From the NCBI GenBank assembly GCA_022385755.1, contig MU278371.1, forward strand, positions 271,123 through 335,122: 64,000 nucleotides of DNA, written 5' to 3'. This document shows, piece after piece, positions 46,901 through 57,161 of the stretch (position 1 is the stretch's first letter; each line of letters begins with the position of its first letter). Both the position numbers and the translations under genes were made by a program. The stretch is from Trametopsis cervina. Taxonomy: Eukaryota; Basidiomycota; Agaricomycetes; Polyporales; Irpicaceae. The notes under the pieces are model-generated. The model saw nothing but the letters and a program-made list of their open reading frames with translations. It made no database searches and was not told the origin of the DNA.

Positions 46901-48209
46901 CTACACTTCGGGTGATACGCTTGAAGAGTCTGGGCTATCCTCGTGACTCTCGTTTGCATTGGCTCTGTCGCCACGCGAGCTTGTCTGCCGGGCCCTCTCT
47001 CGCATGTCTTCCTGACGCCACTCCTCCATTATCTGATTTATTCGGGCCTCCGTTGCGGCATCGTCCGACCACAACTCGTAGGCTTTCTTGAGTATTTGCC
47101 CCTCCATTGTACCGAGGCGCTCAAATGCGACATTCGGGTCGAGTAGATGCGATACATAGTTTTTTTCATCCGGCATGCCTGTGTTTTCTTCACGCACCTA
47201 GTAGCAGACGCTCTCAGCTATAAGCCATTGATGCTGAAGGGCGCCACTTACTGCATCGTGAGGGATCTGCCCAACGTACCAAAACGTCAAATATTCTCCT
47301 CCGGTACTGTGTCTATCTTGTGGGGACCGTCGTCTGTGCCATTGTAGGGTTGACATGTAGATCGGCTCAGTACTTCGTGTGGGTAGCCCTGTACGTAGTT
47401 CTGGCGGGGTAGGTGCGTGCGTTGGTATATATAACGGCAGGAACTCCGCGCGGTAACCTGACTGTAGATAGTCGGCGTTATCAGCTTTCTTCAGTCATCG
47501 TCCAAACTGACTTTGATGAACTTACTTCTTCATAAGCCTCTCGCAGTGCAGCCTGTTCAAGACTTTCTCCCGTGTCCTTTCGCCCCTTGGGTAGGAACCA
47601 GTGGAATGAGTCTCCGTCAGGCTCTTTTACAAGTACAACCCGGCCGGTTGAAGGCTGAATGATCACCATACCCGCACCTATCATAAAATCTGAAGCGTAG
47701 ATGAGACTGTCCGGGAACCCTGCGGTAGAGTTTGGACTTAGTCCTACTGGCACAGAGCCCCGAGATAGAGCTGTCCGAGCTCGTTGTACTGCTTGTCGGG
47801 GGTGATAAGTCGGGTTTGATTGTTGCGATTGTTGAGTCGGATGAGTATTAGGGCCAATTGGGGCGCGCGAGCTCTCCCCCTGTAATCCACTTGGAGTGTG
47901 CGTGCTTTCCTGTATAGGCCTTTGGCCGTGGTAGACATCCTGACTTGCGTTAACTTGGGAGGCTTGGGTGTGTGACGGTCCCCCCTGCGCATACGGCGAG
48001 CGTGATGAATTACGGTGCATGTCAGATGTCTTGCTTGATCTGTTGTGTAAGGACAGGTCGTCCAGATCCTCTCTCAGGGAGTCAAGGTGAGTGGAGAGCG
48101 CGCCAGTAGAATACTCTGCAGGTTTCGGTGAAGACGTAATGTTCAAGATTCGCAGGGTGTTGCCGGCAGAGTGTGATAACTTCTTGAACCAGCTGTCCGA
48201 CTCCGTCAT
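46901..48209 (-). CDS. Nudix hydrolase with disordered N-terminal region
   Basis: Nudix enzymes hydrolyse nucleoside diphosphate-X compounds such as diphosphoinositol phosphates or Ap4A. The start at 48209 (MTESDSWFKKLSHSAGN) opens a Ser/Gln-rich region of about 170 residues, followed by the Nudix fold: ASDFMIGAGMVIIQ, SFHWFLPKGRKDTGESLEQA and ALREAYEE, continuing across an intron to SGYRAEFLPLY. The full box G-x5-E-x7-RE-x2-EE-x-G is present, with the intron falling between EE and SG. The later EYLTFWYVGQIPHD and a helical C terminus (EGQILKKAYELWSDDAATEA) complete the protein; three exons are joined. The catalytic residues are intact. The substrate is not predictable; the disordered N terminus is unusual in length. 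Confidence 0.88.
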
Positions 48210-48664
48210 ATGACGGATAAGCCAGACAATCAACTGCAGGAAATGTTAGTGCTCTAATATCAGGTTGGCGCAGGGGACTCGGCTACGAACATGCAATGGC
48301 CAAACGCTCGTGGGAGCACTTCAACTTGTTTCCAGGCCACGGAAAGCTGAATCGCGAGTTATAGCAGCGAATTTTACGATACAATGAAAGTAAAAACTTC
48401 TCTATAGCCAGTGCGTTGGTCCAACTGGGGTGATAAAGTCGATAGATCTCAAAGATCATAGTCGGGTTGTGTATAAGTGCACCCGCTGACGTCACACGGT
48501 CACGGAAATCATCGGCGCTTGCTGAGAAAACCTTGAAATAACATTATGACGCTGTAGGCTATTCTACGAGCAAAGAAACCTGCATCAATCACTCAACAAA
48601 CTAACTGTTTGTAACTGTGCCATTAATGCAACCATACCTATGATACATACTATTATGCGGTCGC
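48210..48664. other. Intergenic, no gene seen
   Basis: The upstream side of the Nudix gene and the 3' flank of FES1. Only a short unremarkable minus-strand frame lies here. It could hold a non-coding first exon of the Nudix gene. Confidence 0.4.
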
Positions 48665-50078
48665 CTATGCCTGTTCTACATGGTTTATGAAAGATGTCGC
48701 CTCTCTCACAGACATCCCCCATCTTTCCGCCATTTTACCGGGACCTCCAGCCTTCTTCGTTTCTGTCTGAATATAACGCGACAGTGCGCTTGCCTGCTCT
48801 CCAGACAGACTCCCGTGACAAAGCGTAAGATAAGTGTGCAGTACCCTGTGGGAAGATTAGATTCTCTCCTGCAGACACTCGTAAGGACAAGTTGTACTTA
48901 CCCAATCACTTTATCCTCCAATTCTGCGTCCCCTTCGATCTCGCCACCCGGACCGTGCGGCATAGGGGAAGCCAGGGTATTCACAAGTACCTGCAGTAGG
49001 CCATAATTCTCCAGCGCATCTATCGTCAGTTCCGCGGTCGAGAAAGATGACGGATCTGCGAGCATGGCCGCGTGTGAATTGGGATGTACGGGTGTCTGAA
49101 CACTTGGTGCAGTGTCCGAGTTTTCAGAGGCGGCCGTCGGATGCAGCACAACAGACGTGGTGTTATTAGAGGCAGCCGGGTCGCTCGATGGGGCGTTGTT
49201 GCTGGTAGAACGAGAGGCTAGGGGAGTAGTTGGGATCAGGATAGCATTGAGGAGGAATGCTGTCTTTCTGCGGACAGCAATATCGGAATCTACTCAGATA
49301 TGTTATGACAATCAACACGACTGCGTTCCGTTGTAGGAACTATTCAGCTTCGTACCTTCTAGAGCGTACTTCAGGGCTTCCCACCCGTCTACCTCCTTAA
49401 GTTGTTGGACAGCGGCAGCTGAATGCTTCAATGTCCCAGAGAGCGCATAAACCGCTTTTGATCTGAGTTTGGCGGATGTTATGGATGGTGCCAAGAACGA
49501 CACGAGTGTCCTCATTGGTGAAAGCGACAGATACTATGGTGCACACATCAGTGGGTATGAATTGGGCATAACCCGAATATTAGACATACGGCATCTTGCG
49601 CGGAAGGATTATTCTGGACAGCGGTCCCAATAATCCAGAGAACGATAGTCTTGATCTCGTCTGACGACGACGGGGATACGAGCAAGTTCTGCAGAGGTTC
49701 CCACATTTTCAGCTTTATAAGATCTGTGGCGTAGCGTTAGCGGATACGCTCCTGTTTGCATAGTGCTAGGGTTTATACCGTTAGCGTTGTCTATGCTTTC
49801 TATAAGCTATGAAATAAGTACTTTAGTTCGATTGGTCTTTACAGCATGAATTCATGCCGTACCATCTCGAATTCGTCCAACGCCTGGAGTCTTTCGTCTT
49901 CTGACTTGGTCTCATCCACAGCAATCGCTAAAGCTTCTTTCATAAGCTGCGCATCGGGTTTGCCTAGTATCAAATCAATAATCCCGGGATCCAAGTCTTT
50001 CCTAGGTTGTGGAGGGGTGCTACCCTCGCTATTCTCTGTGGTCGAGTTTTCAATACTCCATCTGAGCAGCGACTGCAT
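48665..50078 (-). CDS. FES1: Hsp70 nucleotide-exchange factor Fes1
   Basis: Fes1 (HspBP1 family) is an armadillo-repeat protein that releases ADP from cytosolic Hsp70. The start MQSLLRWSIENSTTENSEG is at 50078, with the family leader LLRWSIENS. RLQALDEFEMLIENIDNAND follows, then the repeat region WEPLQNLLVSPSSSDEIKTI, VLWIIGTAVQNNPSAQ, SKAVYALSGTLKHSAAAVQQ and DSDIAVRRKTAFLLNAIL. A Ser/Thr/Asn-rich insert (about 49080-49210) precedes the last helices (HTYLTLCHGSLSGEQASALS and GPGKMAERWGMSVREATSFI), stop at 48665. About five introns. The insert is longer than in yeast Fes1. It lies head to head with a BAG-domain gene, another Hsp70 exchange factor. Confidence 0.93.
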
Positions 50079-51315
50079 ACTGTGTAGCGGGGGTTTTGAG
50101 AGACGGAAGAAGAGAGAGTGGTGTTGTACAGCTATCGATACAGGTTTGTGGGCGAATCCTTATTGAAGAGCTTTAGCGTAGTTAAAAATGAAGAAGGCCA
50201 GGGTGTTACTTATACGAGATTCAGCGCGAAGTCACTGGAATCTTCAAGTTATCGCTAATGGGCGCTTCAAATCGCGATTACGGCAAGGAGCGGAGCTTGA
50301 ACATGCTCTGAGGGGACGCGAAACTTTTCGTTGTCGTGCGCACCCTTCAACGTCTCTCGCCATGGGTCAACATGGTAAAATCGATGTCACAGCCTTTTTG
50401 CCCACATTGTGAGGTATGTTTGCACTTCCTATCTTTTTCTTTCTATGATGATACATATCAACCATGTCCAACTACCGAAACATACATGTAGACAACCTTT
50501 ACATTTAAGTTTCAGCCTTGGCTGAGATCCTTCTCCATGCTACCGCTATCGTTGCATCCAGCTAATCTCGTTTATGTCTAGGTACTTATGTTCTGCGGGC
50601 TTGGTAGTAAATTGTAATGGTGAGCATTCTTTCAACGTTCGTTTGTCTTCGGATGAAATTTTATTCGATGGGCGGACATGAATGCCCTCGGCCTACACCA
50701 AAGTCTCCCAGTGTACAAAGTGGAGATGGGTTCGAGTGCTTGCTGAAACGCATCGAGAACCTGATTTTTTTTTCTGCGTCCCTCTTCTGCATTGTCCAGT
50801 TTCTGACTTCTGCTTCAAGTAGTATCATAATGTCGCGTGGATCCACCATGGCTCCGCCTTACTGTTTCATACATATCTATCTCCTCAGTCAATAAATAAA
50901 ATCCATCTTCGAGAACATCTTCGACCGGTGCGACATTTAGTCATGGAGCTTTAACTTCAACGTGGCGACCGTCGGTCAGTCGCCCGCTCTCCGGAAGCGC
51001 CCAGAAACGGCGGGAGAGCGCTCGAAGGTTCTATTCGCGTCGCCGTCTTTCGAGCATCGTCGGACGCGTCCTCCTCAGTCTCTGAGGTCTGAGTCATGAC
51101 TGCGGAACTAGGACCACGCAAGTGTGCGACATTCTCGAACTCACCAATGTACGCGCGTCGGGCTGACGCGGTCCATTGCTGACTCACGCCGTGTACTCTC
51201 CTATCCATGGTATAAGTACCAGGCTAGCTCGACAGGGGGTGCACTCTCATCTTCTCATCCAACATCCACCATCAATCCAGAACTCATTGAAGAATCTCAA
51301 AGTAGCAACGGCAGG
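50079..51315. promoter_or_regulatory. Divergent promoter between FES1 and the BAG gene
   Basis: About 1.24 kb between two divergent start codons. Three two-unit heat-shock-element cores occur: GAAtcTTC at 50238-50245 (about 160 bp from the FES1 ATG), GAAggTTC at 51024-51031 and TTCtcGAA at 51132-51139 (about 180 bp from the BAG ATG). Fewer than one such octamer is expected by chance in this length. Fes1 and BAG proteins both serve Hsp70, so heat-shock control is plausible. A 75-codon plus-strand frame at 50188-50412 has no family features and is not called. Confidence 0.4.
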
Positions 51316-53376
51316 ATGTTATACTATCTCACACCCATATCCTCTCTGCATACTGGATTCCCATCCCCCGCTGCTTACGATCGGGTTTATCCACATAGCG
51401 TCGAATACTATCCAGGCCCTAGCTTCCATATAGGATCTCCCAGAGGCAACTATTACAATTCCTATACCGACGTTGAGGCCGAAGTCGAGCTCGCAGCTCG
51501 CAGATATGCCTTAGCACAGCGCCGTGCGGAAGGCCTACGTCTGAGACGTGCCGAACAGGCTCGTCGCCTAGAACAGCAGCAACTGGAACAAATCCTTCGA
51601 GAACAACAGCGCCAGGAATACATCAGAGAGCAGCATCGTCGAGAGCAGAGACAGCGTGCTGAAGCGGAGGCGCTGTCCAGGCTTGCCGCCGCACGAGCTG
51701 CCATTGCGAAACAAAGGCGTGTAGAAGAGTTGCGCGCTCAAGCTGCTGCTTTCCATCGGCAACAACTACTGGCAAGAGGACAGTTCGGCCTGTACCTTCA
51801 GCCGACTGAAGATCCTGCGAGCGAGGGGCCCAGTAAGCCCAAGGTGTGCTATTATCTAAATATCGCGGTCATGAAACCACAGCTTATTTATATTGTCTAC
51901 CAGGTCCAGTCCGGAGCTACGAGGTCGCCTGCTACCCCTGAAGACCTGCTTCGCAGTAGGCTACGCTCAGGTGCTGACCCGGAGATTCAGGAGCTCATCG
52001 AGGATATCCTGGCATCCGTGTTTAACACTTCCGTATCCCCCAAATCTCAACCTACTGAAGCCCCTGTCAAGAAGGACAAGGGCAAAGCACGCGAAACACC
52101 TGCGGTGCCTTTTCCATGGTCTAAGCCTGCCGACGTCAAGGCTGAGTCAAAGGAGAAGAAGACTGTCCACTTTGACCCGCCTGTACCATCCTCTACCAGC
52201 CCTGACGCCCCAGGCGCGGACTTACACCGCCGTCCCGCAATGAAATCCCCGACACGAACTGCCACAGAGTTGTCCTTAGGCGCAATTGACCGGGTCAGTG
52301 CACTCCTGCATGAACTGAAGACGACGTTCGTCTTCCCTACGGAACTCGACTACTCCTCCGCGCGCTCGCCTTCGCCGACACCGTCTGATGACGAGTCAAG
52401 CTTGCCCTTCACGCTTCGCAACAAGCCTGTGCATGCATACCAGCATGCACTCAATGGGTTGCTTTCGAAACTCGATGAGATCGAGAGTTACGGGGACGAA
52501 GAGATCAGGCGAAGGAGAAAGGAGGCTGTCATCGAGATCGAAGGGGCATTAGAGGACGTGGACAAGAAAGTAGCGAATGCATCGCCGAAGCTGCAGACTA
52601 TTCCTCTCGAACCTGTCCCGGCCTCCACTGGCAGTCTTGAGCAAGACATAATCACTAACGACGCCACTGTCGAAGCCCCCGCGGACATCACAGCCCCTGG
52701 GCAAGCCCCAGACGACGCTGACACCACGGTCGCCCACCAGGAGCTCGAACTTGTCCCAGCCGATGAACAGTTACGGGACGCCCGGCCTACAGACCAGATT
52801 GCTTCTCCCCGTGCTGTTTCCGGCAGCTCACAAGAATTGCCGGAACCTACATCATCTACTCATGACTCTGTCGACATCTCGTCCTCAGTAGTCGATAGCA
52901 GTTTACCCGCTGAGTCAGAGTCGCTTCCCCCTGTTCCAACCATCCCTGCAGCCGTAGATACACCTGCCGCACCCACCGAACCCAATGAATCAATAGTGTC
53001 GGCCTCCGAGGTCTCATTGGCATTGGGAGGCATCCTCTCCGACCCCGCAGCCCATGACGTGGAGCTTACCGCCAATACTGAAGCAAAGGAGCCAACTTTA
53101 ACGACTCTCGTGGATCCTGTTCCTGAGACCAAACCGGAGACGGAGGCGAATGTACCCACCACCCTCCCTGAAGCCGACGCTCCGGTGGCCGACAACGACC
53201 TGCTCCGTACACCTTCCGAGGATGCTTTCCTCCTACAGGATGCACCTCACGCAGACGACGCGTCATATGTGCGCGCGAAGACTAGGGCCGCAACGAACAA
53301 GGAGGAGCATGAAGGGGAGTGGGAGGACGCTGAAATTGCCATCAGCGAAGGCGAAGAGTGGTCGGAGCTCGAGTGA
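51316..53376 (+). CDS. BAG-domain Hsp70 co-chaperone with coiled-coil N terminus
   Basis: BAG domains bind the Hsp70 ATPase domain and release nucleotide. The start is taken at 51316 (MLYYLTPISSLHTGF); the frame is open further upstream to 51124, but no better start is seen. Residues about 55-160 form a long Arg/Gln/Glu-rich coiled coil (LRREQ-type heptads between 51470 and 51780). The BAG domain is at about 52400-52560: RNKPVHAYQHALNGLLSKLD, EIESYGDEEIRRRRKEAVIE, IEGALEDVDKKV. A low-complexity Pro/Thr/Ala/Val-rich tail of about 270 residues ends acidic (GEWEDAEIAISEGEEWSELE). A 60-nt segment at 51844-51903 has intron borders but no stop and keeps the frame. If spliced out, the protein is about 666 aa. 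Confidence 0.88.
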   Translation: MLYYLTPISSLHTGFPSPAAYDRVYPHSVEYYPGPSFHIGSPRGNYYNSYTDVEAEVELAARRYALAQRRAEGLRLRRAEQARRLEQQQLEQILREQQRQEYIREQHRREQRQRAEAEALSRLAAARAAIAKQRRVEELRAQAAAFHRQQLLARGQFGLYLQPTEDPASEGPSKPKVCYYLNIAVMKPQLIYIVYQVQSGATRSPATPEDLLRSRLRSGADPEIQELIEDILASVFNTSVSPKSQPTEAPVKKDKGKARETPAVPFPWSKPADVKAESKEKKTVHFDPPVPSSTSPDAPGADLHRRPAMKSPTRTATELSLGAIDRVSALLHELKTTFVFPTELDYSSARSPSPTPSDDESSLPFTLRNKPVHAYQHALNGLLSKLDEIESYGDEEIRRRRKEAVIEIEGALEDVDKKVANASPKLQTIPLEPVPASTGSLEQDIITNDATVEAPADITAPGQAPDDADTTVAHQELELVPADEQLRDARPTDQIASPRAVSGSSQELPEPTSSTHDSVDISSSVVDSSLPAESESLPPVPTIPAAVDTPAAPTEPNESIVSASEVSLALGGILSDPAAHDVELTANTEAKEPTLTTLVDPVPETKPETEANVPTTLPEADAPVADNDLLRTPSEDAFLLQDAPHADDASYVRAKTRAATNKEEHEGEWEDAEIAISEGEEWSELE

Positions 53377-53751
53377 GCGGTCAGCCGATCAGCACACGAT
53401 GGGTTTGAATAATAGTGTATCATATATGGGACTTTGGGCTCTGCTTTAATTTGTGTATTAGTACGTTTTCCTTGGTTAACTTATGCATTAGTTTAAAAAC
53501 GAATCTTAATATCATGGGAACCTCATATATGCTCGTGGAACCAAAAGACATGGGCAACTGCATCGATAGCTGAGCGACCCCGAAGGTGGGGGTATTATGG
53601 TAACACTAGGATTACATGAGTAACAAACAACGATCCCTATATCTCGTAGATAGCATATAAGTCAAAGCGAGAATCATACATGTGCGACAGCATTCGAAAA
53701 CACACAAAAGCATCGTCCAAGAAAAGGGGAAGAGAGCATTCCGACAACGGC
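53377..53751. other. Convergent 3' intergenic region
   Basis: The gap between the BAG gene stop and the stop of the Cdc20-like gene on the other strand. AT-rich; no gene seen. Confidence 0.45.
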
Positions 53752-55339
53752 TCATCGGATCCGGAATTTATCGTACATGCCCTCCCTCTTCGGTGGCTTG
53801 GGGGGTAGACTCCAGACCTTCCACATCTTCATCGCCTCTTCGGCAGGACATATTGTGAAGACCATTGTCCCATCTGGGCTAAGGCAGCTATGCCCGACGG
53901 GCCCGACGTGCGCGGTTACACTGACGATGCGGCGGTAGGAAGGGTAGGAGTGGACGGTGATGGAGTGTGTCAGAGGTGACTTAACCTGCACTGGCCGAGC
54001 GTTCTCTGAGTCGAGAGGGGCGTTAGGGTTCCACGCATGCCCGTGTGTGCTCAGGATCTCCTTACAATGGGGCGACCATTGCAAGGACGTGATGGACGCG
54101 CACAGAGTCAATACATGGCGGGGTTGGGGTATAGCTGAGGTTGACTTGACGCTGAATACGCGTATCTTGCCGTCAGGGAAAGTTGATCCTGTGGCTAGGA
54201 GGTCCGGCTGCCAGGGACACCACGACAGAGCCTTTGAGACGCGTAAGATGAGCTCTGTCGCCGCCGCTGCGTGATTGGGACAGTACTTACTTTGACTGGA
54301 GCATCACCATGCAGTATCCGTCCACCCATCCTACTATCGTTGGCCAAAGTCTTCCCCGCACGTGCATCCCAAACGTAAACAACACCCTGTTGATCCCCCG
54401 TGGCAAGATAGTTCCTGTCCGTGCTCCACTTCACGCCGTGCACCTTGCTCTGATGCATCGTGAGCTGATTGGCCATGTGTGCTGCTCGATCGTCGTAGAA
54501 ATTGACTGCTCCGTTGTCTAGCCCCACAGTGAAGAGGTGTTCGTTCCAGTCCATGCCACCGACAGAACTGCTATCCTCGTCTTTCCAGCTCCGCAGCATC
54601 TTGCTCGAATTCACACTCCAGAGCTGCATACTTCCCAGCGTCGTGCCTATTGCGAGTTGCGTCGGCTCTATCACAGACCACTCAACGCTCCTCGGCCTTC
54701 CGTACAGCGACTTCTCGACCTCACATAGATGGACAATGGCCCGTGTATCGAGGTTCTGGTAGTACACATCTTTCCCGCATGCAACCGCAATGACGTTGTT
54801 CTTCGACCAGGTCAGAGGATATGCAAAGGGATCTGAGGGTATCCCCGGTCCGTCTAGCGCCAGTAGAAACTGCTTTCGTCCACCGAGGTTGGAGGCTGCA
54901 GAAGTTGGAGAAGCCTTTGCCGCCTGTCCAAACAGTTCTTTGTAACCTATTCGGAAAGGCTCCCGTTCAGATGTGCTGGGCTCCTTGTCCCCGTACTTAA
55001 GGATACGGTCTTCAATAAGTCCGAAGACATTGGCCATTCGTCTGGACCGTGGTGTAATGCTTAGCGGGATGGGGTGCTCAGGTCTAGCTGCTATGAAGCG
55101 GTCCCCCTAAACAGTAGTTAGTGGTGAGTAGGCTGAACTAACGTCCTGATGTCACATACAGTACTTTCTCTTCGTGATCTTGACGAGCTGGATGACGTGC
55201 TAGGTTCTCTAGTTAAGTCCGAAGAGGACGTTGTTACCCTACGTCGTTTGGTTGAATACGCGTTCGTGACTGATTTCGGGGCCCATGTCCGCTTTCGTAT
55301 TGGAGTAATACATGCTTCTCTTGGAGACACTGGCTCCAT
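53752..55339 (-). CDS. Cdc20/Cdh1-family APC/C activator, 491 aa
   Basis: These WD40 proteins bring substrates to the anaphase-promoting complex. Three exons (55160-55339, 54291-55106, 53752-54231) chain exactly to 491 aa. The Ser/Arg-rich N terminus (MEPVSPREACITPIRKRTW) leads to the C-box DRFIAAR, then SRRMANVFGL, the seven-blade propeller with YVWDARAGKT, LSWCPWQPDLLATGS and SPDGTMVFTICPAEEAMKMW, and the C-terminal IR tail (KFRIR) that docks on Apc3/Cdc27. The C-box has Ala where Pro is usual (DR-F/Y-IPxR). Cdh1/Fzr or a meiosis-specific Ama1/Mfr1-like paralogue are both possible; the sequence does not decide. Both termini needed for APC/C binding are present. Confidence 0.9.
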
Positions 55340-57161
55340 GTTTGTCAGGCGTAAGTAGGAAGGAGTGGCCGGGCTTGGTGTACCGAATGGTACAGAGCCA
55401 ACTGCCGCACCGAGTAACAGCCATCAGTAAACATGCCAGATTTAGCCTTATTTGGACGATAAGTGAATAATCATAATAATCATCCTTTGATGGGCCGCAA
55501 CGTCGCAAAGGCTTCTGAATAGTTTTGAAGTTAGGCCTTAGGGTACAAGTATATACGATCAAAGGCTCTCAGAGTTCTATCACGTTGAGTCGTTGAATGC
55601 GAGCCTGAAACAGCCATCCTTTGGCTGTATTGATGAGAACGCCACAATTCTGGCGTCAACCCAAAAGGGAACTGCTTGATCTATACGGTACCGCTGCGTC
55701 CTTCACGCACACGGGGTTCTCTGCATAGCAATGCTTTGCTACCACTAGCGGATTATCAGGGTTGTAACTTGGAGCAGATTGGTAGATTTAGGCCAGTCTA
55801 TCGCCGTCGCGCTGCCGCACGACGATATCACCTCAGCCTACTGATATCATCTGTACTACGAGATTATATGTGGGGTATATCTCATCACCCATGATTACAG
55901 GAGAGTCATCATTAGCACAATGCCATAAACCATGAGCACAATCAGTCATGTAGGGCGCAATCATACCTCCTCCCTTGGAACTGATCACTATCCCGTCGCT
56001 TCTGGCTCACCAGTCTTATCAGCGAAGATTTCCAACTTTCAAGCCTTCATCACAGATCCCTTCCGCCTGACCGAGGATTTGAATGCTATGAGGTAGTATG
56101 AGCAAGGGGCTTACTCAGTCACCGCCATTTGCATCACCTCTCTGCCACGCTCTATCCGCGATGAAGCTTGTGTTCATCACGCCTATCTGCCTAGGCGGGT
56201 CAGCCTGGGAAAGGTATTTCCACGGAGCATAGCTTAGTTGGATATCACGGTGCCAATGCAGTCCGTGACATGCTTCGAGAAAGGCGGTGCTGGCACGAAG
56301 CAAGGATTGTGGCATCCATGGATCCTGTATATAGGGAAGAGGCAGGATCTGACGTTAGCCCGCTGCGCTGAAACGCCTCAGGATGATCAATCTGGACAGA
56401 CGATACCTGTTCCCCACAGAATGCTCCAAGATGCGCGGGCGGAATGCGTTTTCTAGATACATGCTCAAAACCCAGCTGTCATCGAAAAGACTGTGGTCCT
56501 GCTACGTCCGGGATGGCAGTTGATAGTACAATTTTGAGCAGCAGTCTTTGAAGAACTGGTGAAACTGATGCATGTGTCTATGAACGCTTTGAGTTACGAT
56601 AATATTTGAGGCATTCGAAAACATACACGAAGTCGTTGTCCGTTATGCGTCATAGGTCTGGTGAAGGAGCTGACGATAACACGGGAGATGCGCCCAGCCG
56701 TCGGCCGAGGGCAACGCCTGCGGCCCGGGATTTCAGATCTTGGAAGTCACGTCGGTGCAACTTAATTTTGATCGCAAGGGACGCCGTGTGTGCTCCCGTG
56801 TTTTCTAGCATCATCAACGCAGCTCGTGAAGCTGATACGGTCGGGTGAGAGTAAGTGCCTCGTTTTGCCCAAGATCCGTCAACTCATTTCCCACTTCGCG
56901 CAGGCAACCAGAGCCCCTGACCCTCTCTTTCATTCACCGTTAGCCAAGTTAAGCCTCTGGCTACAGGACCGGAGTAGGTGTGTAGTTCTCAGAGCTCTGC
57001 GGTTACCAATTACAATCCACGTGGATCTGTGCACATCATGCATTCTGCGCGATGTGTGTGGTTGACGTATCGCCTTCATCTTTATTTAATGCACAGTATA
57101 CGTTATGGACCCTCACTGACGGCCCTTCTCTCATTCACAGCACCTCATACCACATACTACC
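55340..57161. other. Gene-poor region with one coding-like fragment
   Basis: No complete gene was found. A minus-strand segment at about 56115-56330 reads as plausible protein (TAFLEACHGLHWHRDIQLSY, then APWKYLSQADPPRQIGVMNT), ending in a stop at 56115, but no upstream exon or family could be established. It may be a gene relic. Upstream of 57162 lies the F-box gene promoter. Confidence 0.4.

Noticed and set aside
50188..50412. 75-codon plus-strand frame in the FES1/BAG promoter
   Set aside because: It has a true ATG but no family features, and its length is within chance expectation.
51462..51704. Cys/Arg-rich minus-strand frame
   Set aside because: It is the antisense image of the Arg/Gln-rich coiled coil of the BAG protein.
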